From Nautilus pompilius (Eukaryota > Mollusca > Cephalopoda > Nautilida > Nautilidae): a stretch of DNA of 64,000 bases. This document shows, in pieces, positions 40,506 to 52,609 of this stretch. The notes below the pieces were generated by a model. The model was given only the letters and a program-made list of their open reading frames with translations. It did not search any database and had not been told where the DNA came from. The DNA lies in assembly GCA_018389105.1 (NCBI GenBank), contig JACATO010000309.1:124001-188000 (forward strand), in the 5' to 3' direction. Within the stretch, counting starts at the first letter, position 1. Every line of letters starts with the position of its first letter. The position numbers and the translations under genes were made by a program.

Positions 40506-41994
40506 CAGGTGCATCTCAAAAAATTAGAATATCATCGAAGAGTTCATTTTTTTCCGTAATTTAATTCAAACAGCGAAACTCTCATATATTCTAGATTCAT
40601 TACACATAAAGTGAAATATTTCAAGCCTTTTTTTGTTTTAATTTTGATGATTATGGCTTACTCAAAATATTAGATATTTCATAAGAAAGTATGTTCATTT
40701 ATGCACTCAATATTTGGTCAGGGTTCCTTTTGCACGAATCACTGCATCAATGCAGCGAGGCATGGAGGTGATCAACCTGTGGCACTGCTGATGTGTTATG
40801 GAAGCCCAGGTTGCTTTGATAGCGGCCTTCAGCTCGTCTCTATTGTTGGGTCTGGTGTCTCTCATCTTCCTCTTGACAACACCCCATAGATTCTCTATGG
40901 GGTTCAGGTCAGGCGAGTTGGCTGGCCAAGCATGCTAATACCATGATCAGCAAACCAGTTATTAGTAGTTTTGGCACTGTGGGCAGGTGCCAGGTCCTGC
41001 TGGAAAAGGAAATCAGCATCTCCATAAAGCTTGTCAGCAGATGGAAACATGAAGTGCTCTAAAATCTCCTGGTAGATGGCTGTGTTGACTTTAGACTTGA
41101 AAAACACATTGGACCAGCACCAGCTGATGACATGACACCTAAAATCGTCACTGACTGTGGAAACTTTACATTGGACTTCAAGCAACTTGGATTCTGTGCC
41201 TCTCCATTCTTCCTCCAGACTGTCTGACCTTGATTTCCAAATAAAATGCAAAATTTACTTTCATCTGAAAAGAGGACTTTGGACCACTGAGCAATGGTCC
41301 AGTTCTCTTTCTCCTTAGCCCAGGTAAGATGCTTCTGACCTCGTCTCTGGTTCAGGAGTGGCTTGACACTAAGAATGTGATACTTGTAGCCCATTTCCTG
41401 AACATGTCTGTGCGTGTTGGCTCTTGATGCACTGACTCCAGCCTCAGTCCACTCCTTGTGAAGCTCCCCCAAGTTCTGGAATCGGCTTTGCTTGACAATC
41501 CTCTCCAGGCTGCGGTCATCCCTCTTGCTTGTGCCCCTTTTCCTACCACACTTTTCCCTTCCAGTCAACTTTCCATGAATATGCTTTGATACAGCACTCT
41601 GCGAACAGCCAGCCCTTTCAGCAATGACCTTCTGTGGCTTACCCTCCTTGTGGAGGGTGTCAATGAGTGTCTTCTGGACAACTGTCAAGTCAGCAGTCTT
41701 CCCCATGATTGTGGTTTGTGTACTGAACCAAACTGAGAGATTCTTGGTATTTGTGCTGCATAAATAGTGATTTACTCAAACTCAAAATGGAATATTCTAA
41801 TATTTTGAGATACGTTTTTTTCTATTTTTTTTTTAGCTGTAGGTCATAATTATCAAAATTAAAATTAAAAAAATGCTTGAAACATTTTAGTTTACATATA
41901 ATGAGTCCAGAATATATACAACTTTAACTTTCTGGAATAACTGACAAAAAATATTGAACTCTTCCACAATATTCTAATTTTTGAGATGCACATG
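40506..41994 (-). mobile_element. Tc1-like transposon with both ends and TA target site
   Basis: About 1.49 kb. Inverted ends share CAGGTGCATCTCAAAAA..TTAGAATATC on the left and its complement on the right (...TTTTTGAGATGCACATG), flanked by TA at 40504-40505 and 41995-41996. The transposase runs on the minus strand from 41706: helix-turn-helix (KVIAERAGCSQSAVSKHIHG), then catalytic landmarks FSDESKF, FQQDLAPAHS and, in a third frame near 40880, SPDLNPIENLWG. At least two frameshifts separate them, so it is not coding-competent as it stands. It sits at the edge of the inverted-duplication left arm. Confidence 0.93.
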
Positions 41995-42189
41995 TAAATG
42001 GTGATATTGTTCAACACTGCAACCAAAGTAAAAATATGAATAAAATTATTTTTAAACAAAAATGTATCTGTACAAAAGGTTCATAAATTGTGTGAAAACA
42101 CCAATACTCAAATTTGATATTTAATATCCTAATGTACCCCTAGTTATGTTACTGCAACACCTAAAACAGAACTGCATCATTTCCAACGA

Positions 42190-43010
42190 TGCAGGCATGC
42201 TTGGCATATTTCAAGATGCCAGATGAACATGAGCAGCAAGCATGCATCAAATTTTGTTGGGAGTTAGGAAGTACTATGGCATCGGCCATGCTACATTTGA
42301 ATGTTTTTTTTTAATTTAGAAATGGTACATCTGTTAAAGATGATCTACATCTCAATGGCCAGCAATTTCACACAGATTCAGTAAATCTTGTTTGAGTTAA
42401 TTCATGCAAACAGGCTAATGACTATCATATAAGTTTCTAAGTTAACATTTCCTATACTACATGTCAATCAATTATTACAGATTTAGAAAATCCTACATGT
42501 AACTGCCAAGTCTCTCTCATGCCTTGTATAATGACACACACACACACAAAAAAAAATGTTGCATCCTTGTGCAATCATCTTAAAACAACAAGAAATGATT
42601 CAGAATGTTTTCAGATCATCATAACAGGCCAAGAAATTTGGGTTTGTGATTATGATCTAGAAATCAAACACCAATCTTCTCAGTGGAAGAGTCACCCAAA
42701 GTGAAGAAAGCAATTCAGGGGAGACAGTGAAGATAATGCACCAGCTATGTATTAATACCCAGTGTATGATTTTTTAATCAAACACTGCATTCCAGTTATT
42801 GCATATCTACCAGACTTGGCACCTTGTCATTTGTTTTTTTCTTTTCCAAAATGAATTGTGCCTTAAAAGGAAGATTAGACCAAGTGTCTCTTATTATAAA
42901 TAAGGAAGAGAACTTTACACCAGACTTTAAAAAATACAAGAGGGGGTTTCCAAAAATTGCAAAATCATTGGAATGTGACTACAGTGAAGGATATACCTAT
43001 AAATAGTTAG
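42190..43010 (+). pseudogene. Mariner transposase remnant
   Basis: Pieces on + follow the mariner order. First is EQQACIKFCWELG (near 42230, helix-turn-helix region). Next is HLKTTRNDSECFQIIITGQE then IW (42570-42640), where the family has ITGDESW, so the catalytic Asp is replaced. After that come KHQSSQWKS and finally LPDLAPCHLFFS then KMNCALKGRLDQV (42810-42880), the third-Asp block. A C-terminal DFKKYKRGF segment follows. Frame changes and stops show it is dead. A (CA)n run at 42533-42548 interrupts it. Confidence 0.8.
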
Positions 43011-43019
43011 TCTTGTTAT

Positions 43020-44550
43020 CAGCACAATAAATTCAGTCCAGGACGAACAGACGCACACACAAACACATTTCTATATGAAGAAAAAATAGCAATCATGATT
43101 TCTAATAAATTGGTGATTCCGCATCAACAGATTATTCAAATGTGACCCACCTCACCCACTGAGTTTGATGAAACTTCTAGAAGGTGCATTTGGCATCCAA
43201 AGCAAGGTTTGTAAATTTGTTGCTGTCATTTCACAATAGTTCCAAAAAACATACAAGGAATCAACCATTAGTACTTGCAGAGTTCATCTGCATAAAATAA
43301 AGCACATTCTTACACATTTTATTGATCAGTAGCTATAAGCCCAATATAGCTATTTCCACAAAACTAGAGTTCCTAGGTTAGCTTTTGGTATGAATTATTT
43401 TTGTCCCAAATTAAGCATTTGATTAAGTAATCAAAATGCATAAAGCCATATTTGGAGTTTAATAGTTGCCAAGCTGAGCACTAGTAAAGTATGTTATCTC
43501 TACTTTTATTTCATGCCAAGATAAAAGAAGCAGAGTATGAACAGTTTATCATTACCTTCAAAAGAGTTCTCTCTTTATGAAGATGCCCTCTGAATGAACC
43601 ACCAAAAAATATCCCAACTTCAGCCGCCAAAATAGTCGTGTGTCTCTGAATGAAACTGTAAAGTCCATATACAAAATACCCATATACTAAGGTGTAGGAA
43701 TCACTGAAAACATGGTTCAGTGATCTTGATTCTGATAGATAAAAAGTATGCAACAATGCAAACTACTATTTGTATTTATACATATATTTTGAAATCAGGT
43801 GGACACATTTTTTTTTAGCCTAACAAGATTGGGTTAAACAGAACCATTAGTTGCAGACAATTAAGTAATTTATGCAGTCTTCCCAATGAGGTTGCGTGTT
43901 GGACAGAGATAGTGCCGATTGTGTGTGGCTCTAGCACCCAACACTTAAATATTCTCTTCTTTTGAAACTTCAATGATATGTTCTACCCATTAATCCTCAA
44001 CAGATGCAAGCAACGTTTTTTGCTGATTGCAACTTTAAATATCTTGTAACCAAACTATTAGAAATGGCAACAACTGCTTGAAATTCTATTTTGTCCTATG
44101 AAACATGGCTAACTTTGATATGATTTTTATTTATTGGTAAAAAATTGTGAATTTTTTCTTTCTTCAAACTATTGCATGCCCAAATTGCTTAACTGTTCTT
44201 TTGCATATTCACTTGAAACATATAAGGGCATTCTTGAATATTCTCCTTACAATAGTTGAAAAGATAACCAACTTAGGATTTTGTCATCTATAGGCTGTTG
44301 AAGGCTTGCCCCGGCTGCATTGTACTCTATTGTGCCTCCCATTTCATTACACAAGGAGTTGAAATGACTAGTTACGAAGTTCTGTTCTGCTGTATTGCCA
44401 TCGAAATCATTGCTGTGAAATTCATAAAATTCTTGTACTGCGCATCTGAGCCATCCCTAAAGCAATGAATATTTAATTTCACCAATAATGTTCTTTAAAC
44501 ATGCAAATACCTTTTTTTTAAAAAAAAGGCATAGGTAGTTGATTATACAG
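43020..44550. other. No supported gene
   Basis: AT-rich sequence without recognised coding, RNA or repeat structure. An 81-codon minus-strand frame at 43511-43756 shows no motif. Confidence 0.4.
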
Positions 44551-44559
44551 GAAGTTTTA

Positions 44560-45368
44560 TCTTTATTTTAGAAATTCTTTTCAATACTAAATTTAATGGT
44601 TGACCTACCTTTTAGTAATTTATGTTGTATCATATTATGCAGATGGATTGAAAATTTCAAAACTCTCTTGTTTCTAACATGCAGGAATGAAGGTCTGAAG
44701 CTGAAACTGTCTTATTTTTAGTTTATGTACAATTTAGAAAGTTTGAAATTTTTTTTTTTTTTTGTTTGTGCTTTGGAGAAACTAGTTGAATTCCCATCTG
44801 CTGGAAGACTGGATCATATTCCATTTCTTCAAGAGATGACAGTTTAATCTTCTATAAGATATCAATACTTTTCTAGTTCTTGCTGAGTTAAGGTAGAAGG
44901 GTACACTCATTTGAGAATAACCACAGCCTGGAGGAGTTTAGAAAAACTTGTACATAAATGCAACAACAAAACTGGCAGCAATGGTACAATCAAACTGTGA
45001 AGATGGGCAACATATCTGAATGGCCAAACAACTTTAAATTACAGTGTTTAACATTACAAATGCAAAATGTAGCATAATTCATTGAAATTTCAGGTCCTAA
45101 ATTTTTTTAAAATAAAATACTGGGTTGAGTACAGATTCAGAATCATATGTCAACATTGTTACCCTATATAAACTATTAGGCCCTACATACGCTGGAATTT
45201 CTAGCCCACCATCCTCAGATTTATTTGATTTAATTAAGTGGACTTTTAGGTCAAAATAAGTTGTTTTTTTTAAATTTTTGGAAAATTTTATTTTTATTAA
45301 AAAATATAAGTACATTTATCATCTATCACTACATAATATTTAAGGGAAAAACTATTTCTACAATAAAC
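44560..45368 (+). repeat. Dispersed repeat, copy C
   Basis: Diverged direct copy of about 6680-7500 in copy A. It shares the segments TTTAATG.(C/T)TGACCTACCTT and CATTTCTTCAAGAG, and the AT-rich end that encodes the same minus-strand frame (SNKS..G..I.AYVGP.SL). It is more diverged than B is from A, and it lacks the first ~450 bases of A. Confidence 0.65.
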
Positions 45369-46559
45369 AAAAAAGGGTATGTAAAACTTACTGTAGATTA
45401 CCTCTCATTTCTATAAAATTTCTGAACTAATTTTACAATTTAAAAGTCTTGATTTACACTTCTTTCCAAATAGCTATCACAATTTTTTTTTTGTGTAAAA
45501 TTATTTTGATTAGTTCTTTAAATCTGTAATATCTATGTGAGTATAAAGACTCTGGGTAATCAGTGGGCACTTCCATAGTTGTAGAGTTTAGTATTCCAGT
45601 GTGGGCACATTCTGTTAAAATGTTCATTGCCTACTGATGGGTTACAGACATAGTGCAGAGACAAGTACAAGGAAACACAAGAAAAGCCATCTTGAAACAG
45701 ACATTGTAAGACTTAGGATTCAAATGAAAAACATTAAGAAAATAAAACAGTAGTCATCAAAGAAAATAATGCACAATTGAATCCTGTACCCAGAAAAGTC
45801 TTCACCTGTAAATCTTGCAGGAAAAACTGTTCATCCAGAATTGAACTATTCAGCCATGATCAGAAAAAATCCCTATGCTGCACACTTTGACACCTGGATT
45901 TTTTTTGTGAATAGGTCATCCTTGCATTGAGCAGCAGTCAACTGATGCTTAAGTATATTTTACATATCCTCCGGATTTGGGAAAGCATTTCAAGTAAATT
46001 AGTGGCATTTCACATACGGCTAAAATTGGAAAAAAATTTCAAGCCCTCAAATCATTGAGTAGTGACTTGAATATGGCTCATCCAACAATTTCTGGTACTC
46101 ATGAGAGCACTCTTGACAACGAGGAACACAACAGATCTGAAGCCAGGGCTGATACAGACAGCTCCGAAACACTGGCATAAACTGTCTGGGTACGGAAAAA
46201 ACATCCTCTCTCCGGAAAATCACAATTTTACATGACCTCTCCTGTCCCAGCCATATATTACATTTATTTTCTATCAAAACATGGCAATTTTCTTTCCATC
46301 ATGCAATGTCATAGGACTCATTTTGTTTAAGATCTAATTGAAACTGAAGACTGCATCAAGACGAAATGCAATCAATAAGAAAATTAGCTGAAACAAATGA
46401 GAAACCACTATCAGTAAATTTGCACATATTTTGCTAATTAAATGAATAAAAGTGGATGATCTACATTTGGTGGGCTCAAATAAAGTCATTTGCTTTAATC
46501 CAGGTCAAATAGAATTCATTTTTCTCTACTTGACCCAGAAGTACCCCTAAATGTTTAGC

Positions 46560-47160
46560 CAATGCAGCACTAATATCATTTTTGGCTTTGCAAATAAGAA
46601 AAAGTTTCCAGACGGAAACTCATTTGAAACCTGATCTTCAAAAGGTAGCAAGTGTCAATGTCTCAATACAAACTGTATGTAATCAGCTAGAAGAGAGGTT
46701 TTAATACTGTTATGGAGATGGCTTATTGTTGGTGCAAGAAATTTGCTGATATGGTAAGACTAAATTTTCATGAGTTACGAAACAGCACCATGACAGGTTT
46801 ATAGTGCAGGACTAAGGTATTTGATGTTTATCAAGGCTACATGCTGGTGCTTTTGGGAATAACTTTATTCTCATGGATGATAATGCGCAGATAGTCAACC
46901 AGTACCTAGAGCAATAGACAATCATCTATAAGGAATGGTCAGCTCATTCTCCAGACCTTCAACCAACCAAACACATTTGTAACATACTTCAAGCTACCAT
47001 TGGAAGATCTCCTGTGCTACCATAAATCTTGCAGCAGCTTGGTGATACCCTTGTAGAGGAATGGGATAATCTGTTCCAGTCTCGCCATTTGAGAAGTCAT
47101 CAGAAGCACAAGACACCAGCGCTACAGTCTCTCACACACACACACACATAAGATAACGAA
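46560..47160 (+). pseudogene. Tc1-like transposase remnant
   Basis: Around 46840-47110 the + strand encodes GAFGNNFILMDDNAQIVNQY (second catalytic Asp), then a shifted AHSPDLQPTKHICNIL (family SPDLNPIEHLWD) and QQLGDTLVEEWDNL, all in Tc1 order. Stops lie between them. A (CA)n run at 47132-47148 follows. No terminal repeats were found. Confidence 0.75.
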
Positions 47161-47164
47161 TGGA

Positions 47165-48190
47165 TTTTCCTCTTTACAGTATGATGTCAGGTTCATTCTG
47201 TCTCATTGACAAAAAAAGTTTATTTTTAAAAGGCGTCTCAAACGCCCCAGTGTAACATAATTAATTAATATATTTGACATTTTCCAACATTTGTCTCCCC
47301 TTAAATCATCGTTTGCACGCATATCAACTTTGGTTCCAGATAAACCTTAAGAATAGTAATTGGTCCATAAACCCCAGCCAGGAGCCATGGCCGGATAAAG
47401 TGATTGTGAACGAACTTTCTCTCGTGCTAGTAGTACAGCTAGCTACCAGTCAATGTTCCTAAAGTTCTCCGCTATTATATAAAAGTAACATTTGTTACCA
47501 TCTTCACTGACATTTCCTGTGCTTTAAACTTTGCTCTCGTTTCGCTTCTTCCCAGTCTCGCCATTTGTCGCAGGAAGAACGAACGTTGAAAGTCAATTCG
47601 TAACGGGATAAAGCTCAGTCGTATCGTCTATGTATCTCTGGGTAAACAGATGTATTAAGTTTAATTTACAACGTAAATTCCACGACCTCTCGGCAGTGAG
47701 ACGCAGTGGCTCTGCAGAAAGAAAGAAGGACCGCAGAAACTATTTTCTAAGATTGAAAGTACGAAGCGTCAATAAGGAAAACTTAGAAGTATTCTTTTGA
47801 ATTGCTAATATGTCCAGTGATCATTAAAATTTGTATCATTTTGTTAATTAAAATCGTTCATCGTGCGACACAAAAAATGAAGAAAAAAAACACGGTGACG
47901 TATTTCTGGAAACTGGTCCTGGTGAATAAGCTTACCTGTAATTATGTTCCTACCTATAAATTAAATCATCTTCTCTTTTTATTTTATGAAATACATTTTT
48001 TTTTACAGAGAAAAAGAACAACTGGCTTCCGGGTACCAGAGAAAATAATAGGTGCATATAATCGATAGATACGGTGAGTTATAGATGATGTTTAATAATT
48101 TTATAAGATTATACTGAATTTCTAAATAATTTTGTCATTTGTTTGGTTGTTATTATAGTTTACTAAAATGTCAATTGTTACAATTCAGCA
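47165..48190. other. CpG-richer stretch, no supported gene
   Basis: Between about 47.37 and 47.77 kb the sequence has noticeably more CG dinucleotides than its neighbours. That would suit an unmethylated promoter or a younger insertion. No initiation codon with a convincing frame was found. Confidence 0.3.
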
Positions 48191-48199
48191 CCATAATGG

Positions 48200-48990
48200 G
48201 TCTTCCTCCATGTCGGCAAATGTTCCATTGCATCAAGATTGGTTAGTGTCGTCTTAATTCGTAGTCATCGACCTGCTATCTGGCCACCAAATATAGTCCA
48301 ACGAACGCGGTGTCAGATACAGCACTAGAACTTGGTGTATGGTCCCTACCAATAATACATCCCTCATTTTCATCCACATTGTCGTCTTTATCATCATCAG
48401 AATCAAAAAAAAATACCTCATCATTAGCTACATTGTTATCTCTATCCTCATCCACAGCCATTCGTTCGTTTGTCGTGTCACCTGACGCAATTTGGTCGAA
48501 ATACATCGTGTGATGGTTATCCAAATTTTGCTCTCTCTCGTTCGGATCGTATCTTGTATAGATCATTACTCCGTATCCTTTTTATTCCCATAGCGATCTA
48601 CGGTTTATTTCGCGAAGTTACATTTGCCTGAAACCTCATCTTGAAATACCAATTATGCTTGTTTCCGAGCGAGGGATACTAGAATTGTATCAATATGAAC
48701 CCGCTGGTTGTGGACTCGGATCCTATGCCCCATGTACGCGTAGGGTTTAATTTTATCAGCGCCATCCAGTAATAATCGCTCGTGCTCCGGGTCGACCCCT
48801 TCCTTGATAAACTCGAATGCTGTGAACGGCAGGCAGTAGGTCTCACAATTAGTATTAATCCACTGATGCTGAGCTATACTTGGACACTTGGTTTTCAAAC
48901 ACTGATTTCATAAACGCTTCCAGTGCACAAAATTCACACAGCCGTGATCAACACGGCACTGAGAATAGGCCTTAGGTCAGACATCACGGC
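48200..48990 (-). pseudogene. Unidentified coding block, distal part
   Basis: Two minus-strand frames follow each other: 48898-48653 (81 codons, containing VDPEHERLLLDGADKIKPY) and 48566-48276 (96 codons, with an Asp/Glu-rich stretch FFFDSDDDKDDNVDENEG and ending FVGLYLVAR). GC and CpG content are well above the host introns. Just outside the hAT insertion the open frame here lines up with the frame on the far side (about 51.62 kb), so both belonged to one gene or gene array. I do not recognise it. A large DNA transposon or an integrated DNA virus would be possible sources, which is inference only. Confidence 0.5.
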
Positions 48991-48999
48991 GTGTTGATT

Positions 49000-51614
49000 T
49001 CAAAGCAGTCGCCAGTCTCTGTGTTGGTGGTGTCTTGTGCTACATACAGCCCTCTACACTGGTGTGCTGGGCATGTTTGTTTGACCTAGCTATGTCATTT
49101 TATCATTCAATTTGTTGTTTCAAGCAGATTGTTTTGTTGTCAGCCATGTCTGGCAAACGAGACAAACCATCAAGTTCTTCTCAGTTGTCCATTGAGTCAT
49201 ATTTTGTAGAGACCGAAGGGTGATACAGCTACAATGAAGGCAACATCTGGTGGATTAGCAGAAGTACTACGAGAACTTCCTGATGTTTTGAACCACTTCT
49301 ACCAACCGATCCTTTTCAACTTTTGCCAAATGATATAGGTTCAACTGTCACTGATGAAAAACGATATAAGTTACTGAAAAGTCCATGGATGCCTTCTGCA
49401 GACTACAGATTTCCATGTGTTGTGCAGTGTGGGCATAACAGCTCCTTTCAATGCCACTGGCTAAACACCTGGGATTTTCACTTGTATAACCAAAGTCAGC
49501 TTGGTGTCTACTGCAAATGTTGTCCATTATTTGGTCCGGAGAATGTTAGAAACCAAAAGCTTTGAAAATTTGTAACGCAACCACTTTGTAGGTACAAAGA
49601 TGCCCCAAAAGACTTTCAGAAGCATGCGGGACAGGACTATTACATTGCGAGTCGTAAACAAGCTGATGAGTTCTTGGTGAGGTATACGGAGAAAGAGAAA
49701 GATATCAGATTGTTGGATTCGTCACGTAAGCTTCAAATTGAAGAAAAGAGGAGCAAGATTCGACCAATAATAAAAACAGTCATATTTTGTGGACAACAGG
49801 AACTCGCATTAAGGGGGGCACAGAGATTATGGACCACTCAAAATGGAGATGCCTCAGCACAATGACGGGATTTTCAGAGCATTATTAAGATTCAGGATTG
49901 ATGCTGGTGATGCTGCACTTCAACGCCACCTTGACACTGCAAACGCGAATGCAACCTACCTCAGTTGATAGAACAGAATTAAATCACCAATGTGTGTGGT
50001 ACTGTCATTGTGCAAACCCTTGTCGAAGAAATAAAAGCTGCAAAATTCTTCAGTCTGCTTTTGGATGACACAACAGATATGGCAACAAGGGAGCAGTGTT
50101 CTATCTCTGTGAGATATATCATGGAGAACAAAGTCTATGAAAGATTTCTAGGATTTTGTGATGTTAGTGGAGACTTAACTGCCAAGGGTATCACCACCAC
50201 AGCTTTGAATATGTTGAGGCAAGTTGGTCTGGATATCGGTCTTATCCGTGATCAGTGGCATGATGGTGCAAGCACCATGAGTGGCCAATGGAAAGGGGTA
50301 TAGGCAGAGGTGAAAAAGGTATCTCCTGCAGCACCTTATGTGCATTGCAACAGTCATGTTTTAACCTTGCTACACAAGCAGCATGTTTAATCGTGTCAAT
50401 TCGAAACTGTCATGACCAAGTGAAGCAGATAGCCATCTTCTTTCATATCTCAGCAAAACGAACAACAATATTGAAAGCGCATCTACCCTCCAGGAAAGGA
50501 ATCAAAAAGGTCTGCCCAACCCGTTGGGTCGAAGGTCATGCATCGATCATACGTTTCACAGAATTGCTGGAGCCTGTTGTTCGAGCTTTGGGGGATATTT
50601 CTCAGCAAGGTGGTGTTGGGTGGAAATTCTACGTCATTGCTGCGAGCAATATGAAACACAGAATTTATCATTGCCATTCATGTCATCAACGAAATGGCAG
50701 CCTTGTTTTTGCCATTGTCTAAGGCTCTACAAACTACAGATATTGATCTTTTAAACTACATGGTGGACGAGGTTTTGAAGGTTTTGAGAAACAAAAGTGA
50801 AAATGCGGAAGCAGAATTCCATCCTATTTTTACTGATTCAGTTATGACCACAGCTGATCAACTGGATGTCGATATCAAACTTCCAAGACGCACTGGGTGC
50901 CAAGTTCATCGAGAAAATCACGAAGCATCTAGTCTAGAGGAATTCTACAGAAGAACCATCTACCTTCCATACTTGGAGAACATGATTCACCGGATGGAGG
51001 TGCGATTTGATCCTATGGAACGACACTTTAAAGATCCAACACTTGAACCCTGCTTTCCTTAGTTCGAGCAACTTCACTGCTCTCCAAGAGGTATTTGATC
51101 TTTACAACTGTGACATTGACACCTCTATGCCAGTCTTGAAATTAGAGTAAGAGAGATGGATATCAAAGTGGTCCAGTGTTTTGAAGACTGAACTGCCAGA
51201 AAATGTCATGGAATATCCACACACTGCTGCGCTTATTTGCAACATTGCCAGTCACTACAGCGACAAGTGAACGTTCGTTTTCGACACTTCGGCGGCTGCT
51301 CACATATATATACCGAGCACTATGGAACAATACTGTTTGATTGGATTGGCTCATTTGACGATCAACCGTGACATTACAATTGATACAGAATTTGTTATCG
51401 ATGGGTTGTCTAAGTAAAAACGCAGATTGAATTTTGTTGTGTAATTATTTGTGTAGTAAATCAGTTGTAAAATAAATCTTAGCGTACTCTAGTTTATGTC
51501 TTAAGAATCTACAAATCTAGGTACACACTTCTTTGGTCCTATTCTGGAATTTGAATAAACATCTCTGTCGGGTGGTTGGGACCCCCCCTAAAATATATCC
51601 TGGCTGGGCCACTG
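49000..51614 (+). mobile_element. hAT element, ZMYM1/TTF-type transposase, decayed
   Basis: Starting near 49146 the + strand encodes a family-typical N-terminus (SSSSQLSIESYFVE). A TTF-like zinc finger region follows (VYCKCCPLF, 49505), then IIKTVIFCGQQELALRG (49770) and the DDE region (LLLDDTTDMATREQCSISVR, 50055; HDGASTMSG, 50260; a shifted HCNSHVL). The C-terminal dimerisation motif is TATSERSFSTLRRL then TYI (about 51255). Stops and frameshifts are frequent. The 3' end, CTGGCTGGGCCACTG (51600-51614), is a typical hAT terminus. A GTGCAC sequence flanks both sides (48923-48928 and 51615-51620), consistent with a partly decayed target duplication. It splits the minus-strand block around it. 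Confidence 0.8.
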
Positions 51615-52600
51615 GTGCACGGACTAATTTCTTCATTTCAACAGCATGAGTGGTTGAAGTGGATACAATGCGATTTAGCATGTCCAAATTATCATGAGAT
51701 AGAATTTCTCCCGACAGTTCGTTTCTCCTTCATGTCTTTGAATGTTACAGCCTTGTCTATTTTCGATAGTGAATTACCACCGATTCGATCGATTGGACCT
51801 GGATATTTGTCCAAAGATGCTCGCATTACGAATCTGGACGGTGGTCTTCGAATCAGCCTCGGAAAGTGTACTTCATTACTGTCCAATAAGATCTTTTTCG
51901 TTGTTCAGAATATCATTTGTACATTTGATTTGTACACTAAAAATTTGACAGCTCTGTTCACTCTCAAGTCATCGTATCGCATCACATGTCTTGTTTCAGC
52001 AGCAATGCATTATCGTCAACCATGTATTTGAAATGTCGCCTGGAAGGTGCTACCTGCTCTTCACTAATAACAAACATCTCTTTCAACAAGTTCGACTCGA
52101 AGGTTTTGCATATCGGAGCCAGCCACACCGGCTTTTGAATATTCCATTCGGGCAAACTGCTGATCAACGTCTTCATGTTCTTTTTCAGTTTGTCGTTTGA
52201 AGCTCTCTCTCCGATGGATTATTAGGTGCCCCAACGAATCCTGGTTATGAGGATATATCACTTCACAAATTCCATCACACACATGGCTTACATAGTGAAT
52301 CATTCGGCCGACTGATTCTTCTTCCAAGTCCGTCACTGATATGATCTCCCTTGCTTCTTTGCTGGCAAAAATTGTCGAATATCTGATACAGATGGCATCG
52401 TTTGCTTCTCCAATTCCTCAAAGGATTCTTTTGTGCGTCCTTTTTTATGTCGCCGTTCAGTCTCTTTGTCGTCATCAATTTCTCTGTATATAGTTTGGGC
52501 CTGCCCACGTCTTGGCTTTCGCCCACTGATCAGTTGGCACCTACACGTGCATTTACTGTATTCTAAACAATTATAGATTAGCTCTATGGCAGTTTAATGA
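51615..52600 (-). pseudogene. Unidentified coding block, proximal part
   Basis: Minus-strand open segments follow one another with overlaps in changing frames. About 52590-52345 has a Cys-rich start (KCTCRCQ) and then a charged region. 52336-52064 includes SVGRMIHYVSHVCDGICEV. 52176-51982 includes VAPSRRHFKYMVDDNALLL. 51886-51692 includes SRFVMRASLDKYPGPIDRIG. The overlaps suggest single-base shifts in a once continuous gene. Base composition is GC- and CpG-richer than the surroundings. No known family was recognised, and the block ends abruptly at the hAT insertion. A 151-codon frame on the + strand is probably a shadow. Confidence 0.5.
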
Positions 52601-52609
52601 AATGGCTAT

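Noticed and set aside
51576..52031. A 151-codon open frame on the + strand
   Set aside because: It begins inside the hAT terminus and runs opposite to the minus-strand segments, one of which continues across the hAT insertion. Its openness is probably a shadow of the minus-strand coding composition.
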